Source of the DNA: Barnesiella viscericola DSM 18177 | GTDB lineage: Bacteria > Bacteroidota > Bacteroidia > Bacteroidales > Barnesiellaceae | Assembly (NCBI RefSeq): GCF_000512915.1 | Contig: NZ_CP007034.1 | Location: 372,001-436,000, forward strand | Reading direction: 5' to 3' | DNA length: 64,000 nucleotides | Part shown: positions 51,636-61,123 of the stretch, piece by piece | Layout: the number at the start of each line of letters is the position of its first letter | Numbering within the stretch: the first letter of the stretch is position 1 | Program-made: the position numbers and the translations under genes | Notes under the pieces: generated by a model | Seen by the model: the letters and a program-made list of their open reading frames with translations, nothing else | The model's database searches: none | Told to the model about the DNA's origin: nothing

Positions 51636-52730
51636 ATGGAAGATATCTTAAAAACGTGCCTGCATCAGAAACACCTCGACCTGGGTGCCAAGATGATGCC
51701 TTTCGGCGGATTTGACATGCCTATTGAATACACCTCGATTATCGAGGAGCACAATGCCGTGCGCCATGCCGCCGGCATATTCGACGTGTCGCACATGGGC
51801 GAAATACTCATCACCGGCCCCGACAGCGAGCGCTACATCAACTACATTTTCACCAATAACATACGGGGTGCCGAGCCGGGGAAAATATTCTACGGCATGC
51901 TGCTCTACCCCGATGGCGGCACCGTCGACGACCTGCTGGTCTACAAGATGGCCGACGAGCGTTTCTTCCTGGTGGTGAATGCCTCGAACATCGAGAAAGA
52001 CTACCAATGGATTGTCGAGCACAGTGCCGGATACAACCTGAATATCGAAAACCAGTCGGACTACTACGGCGAGGTGGCCGTGCAGGGTCCACAGGCCGAA
52101 GCCTGCATCGAAGAGCTGCTGCACCTCGACGTGAAGGAGCTGCAATTCTACACCTGCAAGGAGATTGCGTGCGAAGGCGAGACCATCATCGTATCGCGCA
52201 CGGGATATACCGGCGAAGACGGTTTTGAGATTTACGGCAGCCATGCCTTCATCAACCGGGTGTGGGACGTGCTGGTGGGCTCGAAACGGGTAACTCCCTG
52301 CGGACTGGGTTGTCGCGACACCCTTCGCTTCGAAGTGGGATTACCCCTCTATGGACACGAACTCGAAAAGGATATCACCCCCATCGAAGCCGGCTTGGGC
52401 ATGTTTGTCAAACTCGACAAGGACGATTTCATCGGTAAAGAGGCTATCGCCCGCCAGAAGGCCGAAGGAGCCAAACGTAAAATCGTAGGCATCGAACTGG
52501 CCGACAAGGCTATCCCCCGCAGCGGTTACGAAGTTTATGCCGACGGCAAGGTCATCGGCCACGTCACCACAGGCTACAACTCCATATCGACGGGCAAGAG
52601 TGTGTGCATGGCTCTCATCGACAGCGCCTACGCCACTCTGGGTACCGAGGTAGAGATACACATTCGCAAGAAATTTTTCAAGGGAACGGTCGTCAAGAAA
52701 CGCTTCTACGAAAAGAACTATAAAAAATGA
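51636..52730 (+). CDS. gcvT: Glycine cleavage system T protein (aminomethyltransferase)
   Basis: A 364-residue folate-dependent enzyme that moves the methylene group from aminomethyl-lipoyl-GcvH to tetrahydrofolate and releases ammonia. GGFDMPIEYTSIIEEHNAVR and IFDVSHMGEI near the start are family hallmarks, and GLGCRDTLRFEVGLPLYGHE lies at the folate site. The C-terminal barrel ends FKGTVVKKRFYEK. The ATG at 51636 is chosen over a TTG codon at 51630. The gene precedes gcvH by 30 bases. Confidence 0.95.
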   Translation: MEDILKTCLHQKHLDLGAKMMPFGGFDMPIEYTSIIEEHNAVRHAAGIFDVSHMGEILITGPDSERYINYIFTNNIRGAEPGKIFYGMLLYPDGGTVDDLLVYKMADERFFLVVNASNIEKDYQWIVEHSAGYNLNIENQSDYYGEVAVQGPQAEACIEELLHLDVKELQFYTCKEIACEGETIIVSRTGYTGEDGFEIYGSHAFINRVWDVLVGSKRVTPCGLGCRDTLRFEVGLPLYGHELEKDITPIEAGLGMFVKLDKDDFIGKEAIARQKAEGAKRKIVGIELADKAIPRSGYEVYADGKVIGHVTTGYNSISTGKSVCMALIDSAYATLGTEVEIHIRKKFFKGTVVKKRFYEKNYKK

Positions 52731-52760
52731 TTTATTGATAAACCTAAAAATAGCAAGATT

Positions 52761-53138
52761 ATGAGTACAGTATTGGACGGACTTTATTATTCCGAATCAC
52801 ACGAGTGGTTAAAAGTTAAAGGCGAATTCGGTTACATCGGCATCACCGACTATGCCCAACACCAACTGGGCAACGTGGTATATGTCGACCTGCCCGAGGT
52901 AGACGATGAGCTGAACCAAGGCGAAGAGTTCGGAGCCGTCGAGAGCGTGAAAGCCGCCAGTGACCTGCTGTCGCCCATCAGCGGAACCGTCGTAGAGATA
53001 AACGAAGCCCTGGAAGACAAACCCGAACTGTTGAACGAGGACGCTTTCAACAACTGGATTTGCAAAGTGAAGATCAACGACACGGCCGAGTTGAGCAACC
53101 TGATGGACGCCGAGGCTTACAAAGCTATTTGCGAATAA
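52761..53138 (+). CDS. gcvH: Glycine cleavage system H protein
   Basis: A 125-residue lipoyl carrier that shuttles the aminomethyl group between the P, T and L proteins. The lipoylation site is Lys64 in FGAVESVKAASDLLSP. The N-terminal SESHEWLKVKGEFGYIGITDYAQ is typical. The length is usual for H proteins. The gene sits between gcvT and the split P-protein genes, and LplA encoded upstream probably attaches its lipoate. Confidence 0.96.
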   Translation: MSTVLDGLYYSESHEWLKVKGEFGYIGITDYAQHQLGNVVYVDLPEVDDELNQGEEFGAVESVKAASDLLSPISGTVVEINEALEDKPELLNEDAFNNWICKVKINDTAELSNLMDAEAYKAICE

Positions 53139-53156
53139 TCGACGAAGGAGGAACTC

Positions 53157-54485
53157 ATGTACAAATATTTTCCGCATACCGAATCGGATATTGCCGAAAT
53201 GCTGGAACGGATAGGCGTATCGTCGCTCGACGACCTCTATGCCGAGATTCCCGAAAGCATTCGCTTCGACAAAGATTACAACCTGCACCAATCGATGTCG
53301 GAAGACGAGGTACGAAGCTATTTCAAGGAGTTGGGCAACCTGAACCACCCGCTCATCTCCTTTGCCGGCGGTGGAGCCTATGACCACTACTCTCCCTCGG
53401 TCATTGCCCAGCTCATCGCCCGCTCGGAGTACCTCACGGCCTATACCCCCTACCAGCCCGAGATTTCGCAAGGCACGCTGCAATACATCTTTGAATTCCA
53501 AAGCATGATCTGCGAGCTCACCGGCATGGAGTGCTGCAACGCCTCGATGTACGACGGTGCCACGGCCACGGCCGAGGCCATGCTCATGGCCATCGCCCAC
53601 GCCAAGAAACGCAACAAGGTGATTATCTCGCGTACCGTGAGCGAACGGGTAATTGCCGTCGTAGAGACCTACGCTCGTTTTCACGGTGTGGTACTCGACT
53701 ACATTCCCGAGAAGGAGGGTGTGACCGACAAGGCCGCCATGGAACAGATGCTGGCTGCCGACGACGTGGCCGGCGTGATTGTAAGTACTCCCAACCGCTA
53801 TGGTATCATCGAGGACTTCACCGGCTTTGCCGAAAGCACGCACGCCCACAAGACGCTCTTCATCGTCAACGCCGACCCCTCGGCCATGGCCGTACTGAAA
53901 ACGCCCGGCGAATGGGGTGCCGATATTGCCTGCGGCGACGGTCAGTCGCTGGGTATGCCGTTGAACTTCGGCGGTCCCTACGTAGGCTATCTGGCCGCTA
54001 CCCGCGACCTGGTGCGCAAGCTGCCGGGCCGTATCGTTGGCGCCACGAAAGATGTCGACGGCAAACGGGCCTTCGTGCTGACGCTGCAAGCCCGCGAGCA
54101 ACACATACGCCGCCAGAAGGCCAACAGCAACATCTGCTCCAACCAGTCGCTCATGGCCCTGTATGTGACCATCTACATGGCACTCATGGGCAAACGCGGT
54201 TTGCAGGAGGTCAACGAGAAATCCTACGCCGGAGCCCACTACCTGTGCGACAAGCTGCTGGCCACGGGCAAATTCTCGCTCTGCTTCGACAAACCCTTCC
54301 TCAAAGAGTTTGCCGTGCGCACCACCCTCAATCGGGAGAAACTGCTGAAACATCTCGAAGAGAAAGGCTTCCTGGCCGGTATTCCCGTCGAGGGAACCGA
54401 CGATGCTCTCCTATTCTGCGTGACCGAGAAACGCACTCGCGAAGAGATTGACAATTTGGTTTCACTAATCGAACAGGAGGGATAA
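53157..54485 (+). CDS. gcvPA: Glycine dehydrogenase (decarboxylating) subunit 1
   Basis: A 442-residue N-terminal half of the split glycine decarboxylase (P protein), a PLP enzyme that takes glycine, releases CO2 and loads aminomethyl on GcvH. It starts KYFPHTESDIAEMLERIGV and has AYTPYQPEISQGTLQYIFEFQS and FGGPYVGYLAATRDLVRKLPG, both standard for this subunit. It lacks the PLP-lysine, which is on subunit 2 encoded 3 bases downstream. The two chains form the active unit. Confidence 0.95.
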   Translation: MYKYFPHTESDIAEMLERIGVSSLDDLYAEIPESIRFDKDYNLHQSMSEDEVRSYFKELGNLNHPLISFAGGGAYDHYSPSVIAQLIARSEYLTAYTPYQPEISQGTLQYIFEFQSMICELTGMECCNASMYDGATATAEAMLMAIAHAKKRNKVIISRTVSERVIAVVETYARFHGVVLDYIPEKEGVTDKAAMEQMLAADDVAGVIVSTPNRYGIIEDFTGFAESTHAHKTLFIVNADPSAMAVLKTPGEWGADIACGDGQSLGMPLNFGGPYVGYLAATRDLVRKLPGRIVGATKDVDGKRAFVLTLQAREQHIRRQKANSNICSNQSLMALYVTIYMALMGKRGLQEVNEKSYAGAHYLCDKLLATGKFSLCFDKPFLKEFAVRTTLNREKLLKHLEEKGFLAGIPVEGTDDALLFCVTEKRTREEIDNLVSLIEQEG

Positions 54486-54488
54486 GCC

Positions 54489-55946
54489 ATGAAATATTAC
54501 AACAAACTTATTTTTGAGATTTCAAAGCCGGGACGCGTAGGCTACTCCCTACCCCAATCGGACTTTGGCAACTATTCGCTGGCCGACCTGCCCCAATCGC
54601 TCAGAAGAACGGCTCCGGCCGAGCTGCCCGAGGTGAGCGAACTCGACGTGGTGCGCCACTATACCAACGTATCGAACAAGAATTTCGGCGTTGAGACCGG
54701 CTTCTATCCGCTGGGCTCCTGCACCATGAAATACAACCCCAAGATCAACGAAGAGATGGCGGCCCTGCCGGCCTTCACCTCGCTGCACCCGCGGCAGAGC
54801 GAAGAGTCGGTACAAGGGGCCCTGCGGCTCTATTATGAACTGGCACACGCTCTGGCCGAAATTTCGGGTCTGGCCGAGTTCACCCTCAACCCCTTTGCCG
54901 GAGCTCACGGCGAGTTGACGGGCCTCATGCTCATGCGCCAGTATCACATCAAACGGGGCGACCTGAAACGAACCAAAGTGATTGTCCCCGACAGTGCCCA
55001 CGGTACCAACCCGGCCAGCGCCGCCGTGTGCGGACTGGAAATCGTCGAGGTTCCCTCTACGCCCGAAGGTACCATCGATGTGGCTAAACTCGAACCGCTG
55101 CTCGACGACACGATTGCCGGTATCATGATGACCAACCCCAATACGCTGGGTATCTTCGAGAAAGAGATTCCCCAGATTGCCAAACTGGTACACGGTTGCG
55201 GCGGTCTGCTCTACTACGACGGAGCCAACCTCAACCCGCTGTTGGGCCGTTGCCGCCCCGGCGACATGGGTTTCGACATCATGCACATCAACCTGCACAA
55301 GACCTTCTCGACCCCGCACGGCGGCGGTGGTCCCGGTAGCGGCCCCGTAGGTGTGGCTGCCGCACTGGTCGACTATCTGCCCCGTCCCCGCGTGGTGAAA
55401 CACGGCGACCGCTACGCCGTCGAGGGTAGTGCCGACAGCCTGGGCAGCGTATCGGGATTCTTTGGCAACTTCGGGGTGATGATGCGGGCATACGCCTACA
55501 TTCTCTCACTCGGCAAGGAGAACCTCAAACATGCCGGTGAGCTGGCTACGCTGAATGCCAACTACGTGAAAGAGTCGTTGAAAGATTGCTACTACCTGCC
55601 CATCGAGGGCATCTGTAAGCACGAGTTCGTCTTCGACGGCCTGCTCGACAAATCGACCGGCGTGACGACTCTCGACGTGGCCAAACGTCTGCTCGACTAC
55701 GGATACCATGCACCGACCATCTACTTCCCGCTGCTGTTCCATCAGTCGATTATGATCGAGCCCACCGAGACCGAGTCGAAAGAGACGCTCGACGAGTTTA
55801 TCGAAGCCATGCGCACCGTGGCCCGCGAAGCCATCGACGACCCCGAAATGGTCAAGAGCGCTCCACACGTAACACCCGTACGCCGGCTCGACGAAACTAC
55901 TGCGGCCAAGAATCCTATCTTGCGCTTCAAAGATTTGAATTATTAA
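54489..55946 (+). CDS. gcvPB: Glycine dehydrogenase (decarboxylating) subunit 2
   Basis: A 485-residue C-terminal half of the split P protein. The PLP-binding lysine is in HINLHKTFSTPHGGGGPGSG, and GSCTMKYNPKINE and DSAHGTNPASAAV are further family landmarks. VVDYLPRP-like sequence follows at the cofactor-side loop. It ends shortly before a hairpin with a T-run, which may reduce transcription into lpd. The gene starts 3 bases after gcvPA, so the two subunits are made together. Confidence 0.95.
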   Translation: MKYYNKLIFEISKPGRVGYSLPQSDFGNYSLADLPQSLRRTAPAELPEVSELDVVRHYTNVSNKNFGVETGFYPLGSCTMKYNPKINEEMAALPAFTSLHPRQSEESVQGALRLYYELAHALAEISGLAEFTLNPFAGAHGELTGLMLMRQYHIKRGDLKRTKVIVPDSAHGTNPASAAVCGLEIVEVPSTPEGTIDVAKLEPLLDDTIAGIMMTNPNTLGIFEKEIPQIAKLVHGCGGLLYYDGANLNPLLGRCRPGDMGFDIMHINLHKTFSTPHGGGGPGSGPVGVAAALVDYLPRPRVVKHGDRYAVEGSADSLGSVSGFFGNFGVMMRAYAYILSLGKENLKHAGELATLNANYVKESLKDCYYLPIEGICKHEFVFDGLLDKSTGVTTLDVAKRLLDYGYHAPTIYFPLLFHQSIMIEPTETESKETLDEFIEAMRTVAREAIDDPEMVKSAPHVTPVRRLDETTAAKNPILRFKDLNY

Positions 55947-55958
55947 AACCACATCTGT

Positions 55959-56004
55959 ACGGAGAGGGGGAAGGCGTCCTGCGCTTTTCCCACTCCGTTT
56001 TTTA
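55959..56004 (+). terminator. Terminator-like hairpin between gcvPB and lpd
   Basis: The left arm ACGGAGAGGGGGAA and right arm TTTTCCCACTCCGT pair with one mismatch and a bulge and are followed by a run of T to about 56004. It ends only 7 bases before the lpd ATG at 56011, so lpd has almost no leader of its own after it. Confidence 0.65.
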
Positions 56005-56010
56005 TTTCTC

Positions 56011-57366
56011 ATGCACATGAACAGCGATATTATCATCATCGGAGCCGGTCCCGGCGGATACGAGACGGCTCTATATGCTGCCAAGAAGGGATTAAGCGTC
56101 ACCCTGTTTGAAGAGCGCCGGGCGGGCGGTACCTGCCTGCAAGAGGGGTGTATCCCCACCAAATGCTTCTGCCGCAGCGCCGAGGTGGCCGACACGGTGG
56201 CCGACAGCCAGACGATGGGAATCATCACCTCGGCCCCCACGGTCGACATGGCCCGCATCGTGGCCCGCAAGAACGAGGTGGTAGACCAACTGACCGCCGG
56301 TATCGAGTTTCTGTTGAAAAACAAACTGATTACCTACGTACCCGAACGGGCCGAACTGCTCGACGCCCACTCGGTGAAGAGTGCCTCGGGCGAGACCTAC
56401 ACGGCCCGTCACATGCTCATCGCCACCGGCTCGACGGCCAAGATCCCACCCATCGAAGGGAGTGGGTTGCCCGGGGTAGTCACCTCGACCCAACTGCTCG
56501 ACATCGACCACGTTCCGGCCCGACTCTGCATCGTGGGCGCCGGGGTCATCGGGCTTGAATTTGCCTCCATCTTCCGCAGCCTGGGCAGCGCGGTCACCAT
56601 GCTCGAATTTGCCAAAGAGATTCTGCCCAACTTCGATACCGACATCAGCAAACGGCTGAAACAGGTACTCGGCAAGCGGGGCATCGAATTTTTCAACCAG
56701 GCCGGTGTGAAGAGTATCGAACCAAACGGCCCGGCTCTGACCGTACGCTACACCTGGAAAAATCAGGAGCACACCGTCGAGGCCGACACCGTGCTGATTG
56801 CTACCGGACGCGCTCCCCGCGTCGAAGGTCTGGGACTCGACCGAGTGGGCATACACTACTCGCCCAAAGGTATCGAGACCGACGACAACCTGCAAACCAA
56901 CGTGCCCGACATCTACGCCATAGGCGATGTGAACGGTCGCTGCATGCTGGCCCACGCCGCTTCGTTCCAGGGACGAAAGGTCATCGACCACCTGCTCGGC
57001 GAGAAGAGCAACATCGACCTGCATATTATCCCCTCAGCCGTATTTACACGTCCCGAAGCCGGTATGGTGGGACTCACCGAGGAGGAGTGCAAGCAACGAG
57101 GCATCGCCTTCACGGCCAAAAAATCGCTCTTCCGGGCCAACGGCAAGGCGGTGAGTATGGGCGAGCCCGACGGCTTGTGCAAACTCATTGCCGACGAGAA
57201 CGGACGAATCATAGGCGGGCATATCTTCGGAGCTCATGCCGCCGACCTGGTGCAGGAGGTATCGGCCCTGATGAACCGAGGTACCACCATCGCCCAACTG
57301 AAAGAGATGATACATGCACACCCCACCCTTTCGGAGGTGCTGCAAGAGTGTGCCCGGGAATTTTGA
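56011..57366 (+). CDS. lpd: Dihydrolipoyl dehydrogenase
   Basis: A 451-residue flavoprotein (L protein) that reoxidises dihydrolipoyl-GcvH with NAD. The FAD motif is IIGAGPGGYETALYAAKKG. The redox-active disulfide is in GGTCLQEGCIPTKCF. The NAD motif is IVGAGVIGLEFASIFRSLG. The C-terminal His-Glu pair is in HAHPTLSEVL. ATGs at 56011 and 56017 are both possible. It completes the glycine cleavage set, but a terminator-like hairpin lies just upstream, so its expression may depend on readthrough or on a promoter inside gcvPB. Confidence 0.95.
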   Translation: MHMNSDIIIIGAGPGGYETALYAAKKGLSVTLFEERRAGGTCLQEGCIPTKCFCRSAEVADTVADSQTMGIITSAPTVDMARIVARKNEVVDQLTAGIEFLLKNKLITYVPERAELLDAHSVKSASGETYTARHMLIATGSTAKIPPIEGSGLPGVVTSTQLLDIDHVPARLCIVGAGVIGLEFASIFRSLGSAVTMLEFAKEILPNFDTDISKRLKQVLGKRGIEFFNQAGVKSIEPNGPALTVRYTWKNQEHTVEADTVLIATGRAPRVEGLGLDRVGIHYSPKGIETDDNLQTNVPDIYAIGDVNGRCMLAHAASFQGRKVIDHLLGEKSNIDLHIIPSAVFTRPEAGMVGLTEEECKQRGIAFTAKKSLFRANGKAVSMGEPDGLCKLIADENGRIIGGHIFGAHAADLVQEVSALMNRGTTIAQLKEMIHAHPTLSEVLQECAREF

Positions 57367-57813
57367 CTCCCCGGCCAGCCAGTCATTTCCTCGGGAAATA
57401 CCCATTAGCTTATCGGCTCAACTCATGAGTCGCACCCCGATGCAACACATTTATCGGTGTTGTACCAGTTGTTTTTTGTCTCGTAATTATTTATCGGACA
57501 GGGATTTTACAGAGAGATACAAAGGGTTTAAAAAAGGAAAGGTTGTCTCACGACAACCAATCTTCATTAACCTTAAATCTAATACTATGAAAAACACGTG
57601 ACAAATGTATCTCTTTTTTGTGTCGCCCGCAAGAATTTATGCTACAAAAAACTGTTATACAACATTATTTAATATACCCATTGAATTTTTTAGCAAAATC
57701 CGGCCCCCAAAGAGAGAACCCAGGCAATCGTTTTTCTCCTATGAAAAAAGTAAGATACCACGAGCCATTATCGTAAAGAAATCGTTATCTTCGTGGGGCA
57801 AAAAAGAGAGTAG
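57367..57813. other. Intergenic region with small hairpin and mini-ORF
   Basis: About 450 bases. A perfect 7-bp hairpin (GGTTGTC / GACAACC, 4-base loop) lies at 57541-57558. A five-codon frame (Met-Lys-Asn-Thr-stop) follows at 57587-57601. The rest is AT-rich. An in-frame stretch at 57605-57817 is not supported as a gene. A one-mismatch -7 element, TATCTTCG (57786-57793), is 20 bases before dnaG. The hairpin could be a leader or small RNA. Confidence 0.4.
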
Positions 57814-60066
57814 ATGATAGACCAGGCAACCATCGATAAGATTATGGCCGCGACCGACATTGTCGACGTCGTCTCCGACTTCGTCAGCCTGCGCCGACGG
57901 GGAGCCAATTACTGGGGGTTGTGTCCGTTTCACGACGACAAATCGCCCTCGTTCAGCGTCTCTCCGTCGAAAGGGGTGTGCAAATGTTTCAGTTGCGGGA
58001 AAGGCGGCAGTGCCATACACTTTATCATGGAGCACGAGCAGCTCTCCTATTACGAAGCGCTGAAGTACCTGGCCAAGAAATACAACATCGAGGTTCATGA
58101 AAAGGAGCTGACCGACGAAGAGAAACAGAAGCGAACCGAACGCGAAAGCATGTTTGTGATCAACGCTTTTGCCCAGGAGTTTTTCAGCCATTCGCTGTTG
58201 GAGACCGAAGAGGGGCGCTCGGTGGGTATGGCCTATTTCAGGGAACGGGGCTTCAACGAAGATATTATCCGCAAGTTCGGGCTTGGCTATTCGCCCGAGA
58301 AGCGTGACGCACTGGCCCAGGAGGCCAAGAAACGAGGCTACAAGACAGAGTTCCTGCTCAAAACGGGACTGTGTCGCGAAGGCCAGCACGGAAGCATCTA
58401 CGACCTGTTTGCCGGCCGGGTAATGTTTCCCGTATACAGCGTGTCGGGCAAGGTGGTCGCCTTTGGCGGCAGGATACTCAAATCGGGGGTAAAAATAAGC
58501 AAATATTTCAATTCGCCCGAGTCGGACATCTACCACAAGAGCAACGAGCTCTACGGTATCTACCAGGCCAAGCGTGCCATCGAGAAGGAGCGCTGCTGCT
58601 ACCTGGTCGAGGGCTACACCGATGTACTGTCGATGCACCAGTCGGGTATCGAGAATGTCGTGGCCTCGTCGGGTACGGCCCTCACCCCTGGACAGATACG
58701 GCTTATCCATCGCTTCACCGACAACATCACGGTGCTATACGACGGCGATGCGCCGGGTATCAAGGCCTCGCTGCGAGGTATCGACCTCATTCTTCAAGAG
58801 GGGCTCAACATCAAGGTGGTGCTGCTGCCCGACGGCGAAGACCCCGACTCGTTCTCCAAGAGCCAGAGTGCCGAATCGTTCAGAAAATACATCAAGGAGC
58901 ATGAGACCGACTTTATCCGGTTCAAGACCCAGCTCCTTCTCGAAGATGCCGGCGAGGATCCCATCAAGCGGGCTGCCATCATCTCGAATATCGTCGAGAG
59001 TATTTCGCTCATACCCGACGCCATTGTCCGCTCGGTATATGTGCAGGAGTGCAGCCGATTGCTGCAAATCGACGAGCAGGTGCTCTTGTCGGAGCTGAAC
59101 AAGCGGCGGCAGAAACGGGCCGAGCAGCAGTCTACCCGCGAACGGTACCAGGCGGCCGGGCACCGACCTGCACAACCGGCCTCCACTCAGCAACCGGCCG
59201 TTGCAGGCGGGAACGAAAGTCCTGCCGAAGGAGGCGAAACTCCCCCTCCCCATGCTCTCACCGACATACCTGTCGCACCCGATGCGGCCGAAGTTGCCCC
59301 TATCGCCCACGACTCGCTGACACAACGGGTAGCCAGCCGTTCGCCTCTCGACAAATACGAGCGGGAAATCATTCGTTACATCGTCCGCTACGGGTACCGC
59401 AACCTGTTCGAAACGAGCGAAGGGTCGTGGCAAAAAGTGTGGGAATACATTACCGATGAGTTGTCTATCGACCATATCGAACTGAGCAATCCCCTCTACA
59501 AGCAAATCATGGAGCTCACGGCTGCCCAACGCGAACACGAGGCGCAGCAGGCATCGGCCCTGCGCAGCGAGTTACAGGCGAAGAGCCGCCAACGCATCGA
59601 CGAGGCTATCGAACAGATTCGCCTCGAAAGTGGCGACATTGCCGACAAGCAACGCAAAGAGAGCGAAGCGCAGGAGCGTATCCTTGGCGAAACAGACGAG
59701 GAGTTGCAGACCTTCGAGACCAATTTTCTCGAACGCTATTTCACCACCTACCCCGACACGACCATCAGCCTGCTGGCCGTCGACCTGGTGAGCGAGAAAT
59801 ACCAGCTCAGCAAGGTCCACACCAAATTTCAAAAAATCGAGTCGGAGACCGACCGCTTGTGGGAACTCATTCCCCGGGCTATCTACGAACTGAAAAATGC
59901 CATTCTCGACCAGGCTATCAAACAGATACAGGAGCAAATCAGAGAGGCCTCGCGCAACAAGGACGACAAGCGGGTCGACGAACTCATTGAACAGAATGTT
60001 GAGCTGAACCAGGTGAGAACCACCCTGGCCAAACAGATAGGAGACCGCATTGTATCGCCCAAATAA
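57814..60066 (+). CDS. dnaG: DNA primase
   Basis: A 750-residue primase that makes RNA primers at the replication fork. The N-terminal zinc-binding domain has LCPFHDDKSPSFSV and CKCFSCGKGG. The catalytic TOPRIM domain includes CCYLVEGYTDVLSMHQSGI and LYDGDAPGIKASLRGIDL. After it lies a Gln/Pro/Ala-rich linker (about residues 435-500) and a long helical C-terminal part that would bind the helicase. It is longer than the E. coli enzyme, mainly because of this linker and tail, as in other Bacteroidetes. The gene stands alone. Confidence 0.94.
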   Translation: MIDQATIDKIMAATDIVDVVSDFVSLRRRGANYWGLCPFHDDKSPSFSVSPSKGVCKCFSCGKGGSAIHFIMEHEQLSYYEALKYLAKKYNIEVHEKELTDEEKQKRTERESMFVINAFAQEFFSHSLLETEEGRSVGMAYFRERGFNEDIIRKFGLGYSPEKRDALAQEAKKRGYKTEFLLKTGLCREGQHGSIYDLFAGRVMFPVYSVSGKVVAFGGRILKSGVKISKYFNSPESDIYHKSNELYGIYQAKRAIEKERCCYLVEGYTDVLSMHQSGIENVVASSGTALTPGQIRLIHRFTDNITVLYDGDAPGIKASLRGIDLILQEGLNIKVVLLPDGEDPDSFSKSQSAESFRKYIKEHETDFIRFKTQLLLEDAGEDPIKRAAIISNIVESISLIPDAIVRSVYVQECSRLLQIDEQVLLSELNKRRQKRAEQQSTRERYQAAGHRPAQPASTQQPAVAGGNESPAEGGETPPPHALTDIPVAPDAAEVAPIAHDSLTQRVASRSPLDKYEREIIRYIVRYGYRNLFETSEGSWQKVWEYITDELSIDHIELSNPLYKQIMELTAAQREHEAQQASALRSELQAKSRQRIDEAIEQIRLESGDIADKQRKESEAQERILGETDEELQTFETNFLERYFTTYPDTTISLLAVDLVSEKYQLSKVHTKFQKIESETDRLWELIPRAIYELKNAILDQAIKQIQEQIREASRNKDDKRVDELIEQNVELNQVRTTLAKQIGDRIVSPK

Positions 60067-60178
60067 GGTCTATTCAATATTTATTTATCGAAAAACAATA
60101 AAATTTTATCATTTTACTTGTCCATTTCAAATTTTATACCGTTATTTGTCCTATCAATATACCTATTAACGAAATACT

Positions 60179-61105
60179 ATGTATTACCTCGAAGCGAACC
60201 ACATCGTCAAGCAATATGCCTCTCACCGGGCCCTCGACGATGTCACCGTGCACGTACCCCGCAACGGCATTTACGGACTGCTGGGGCCCAACGGTGCCGG
60301 TAAAACGACCCTGATCCGCATCATCAACCAGATAACCGCTCCCGACGAAGGCGAAGTGCACATCGACGGGCGTCCGCTGCACCCCTCTGACGTCGAGCAC
60401 ATCGGCTACCTGCCCGAGGAGCGCGGTCTCTATAAAAAGATGAAGGTGGGCGAACAGATTCTCTACCTGGCCCAGCTCAAAGGCTTGTCGCGCAAAGCGG
60501 CCAAAGAGAGCATGGACTACTGGCTCAACAAATTTGACATCAAAGGTTGGGAAAAGAAGAAAATCGAGGAGCTTTCCAAAGGTATGCAACAGAAGATACA
60601 GTTCATCACCACAGTGATGCACAACCCGCAGCTGCTCATCTTCGACGAGCCGTTCAGCGGCTTCGACCCGGTAAATGCCAACCTGCTCAAACGCGAGATT
60701 CTCGAAATGCGCGACAAGGGTGCCACCATCATCTTCTCGACCCACAACATGGGTTCGGTAGAGGAGTTGTGCGACGAGATTACCCTCATCAACCGCTCAC
60801 ACGCCGTATTGCAAGGCAAGGTGGACGACATTCGCCAGCAGCACAAGAAACACCTCTTCCAGGTCGAGGTACAGCAGGGCGAATTGCAAAGCAACGACCT
60901 CTACGAGATAACCGATTCGCGCGCCATCTCGCGAGGTCACGCCTACACCCTGCGCAAACGCGACCCGCACATGAGCAACAACGAACTCATCGGGCTGCTC
61001 ACCCAACAGTGCCAGATTGCTGGGTTCGAGGAGATACTCCCCACCATGAACGAAATTTTTATCGAAACCGTGGGCGAATCGGCTCTCGAAGAGAAACAAA
61101 ACTAA
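60179..61105 (+). CDS. ABC transporter ATP-binding protein
   Basis: A 308-residue ATPase. Walker A is GPNGAGKTTLIRI, the signature motif is LSKGMQQKIQF, Walker B is LLIFDEPFSGFD and the switch His is in STHNMGSVEELC. A C-terminal DUF4162-like extension (about residues 225-305) is common in NatA-type drug or sodium exporters. The permease gene begins 18 bases downstream. Substrate unknown. Confidence 0.93.
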   Translation: MYYLEANHIVKQYASHRALDDVTVHVPRNGIYGLLGPNGAGKTTLIRIINQITAPDEGEVHIDGRPLHPSDVEHIGYLPEERGLYKKMKVGEQILYLAQLKGLSRKAAKESMDYWLNKFDIKGWEKKKIEELSKGMQQKIQFITTVMHNPQLLIFDEPFSGFDPVNANLLKREILEMRDKGATIIFSTHNMGSVEELCDEITLINRSHAVLQGKVDDIRQQHKKHLFQVEVQQGELQSNDLYEITDSRAISRGHAYTLRKRDPHMSNNELIGLLTQQCQIAGFEEILPTMNEIFIETVGESALEEKQN

Positions 61106-61123
61106 GCTAAAAACACCTGTATC

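Noticed and set aside
52809-54353. A 514-codon minus-strand open frame opposite gcvH and gcvPA
   Set aside because: It spans two well-supported genes on the other strand and has no family similarity that I can see.
57605-57817. A 70-codon plus-strand frame upstream of dnaG
   Set aside because: It has odd composition, no recognisable motif and overlaps the dnaG start. The region looks non-coding.
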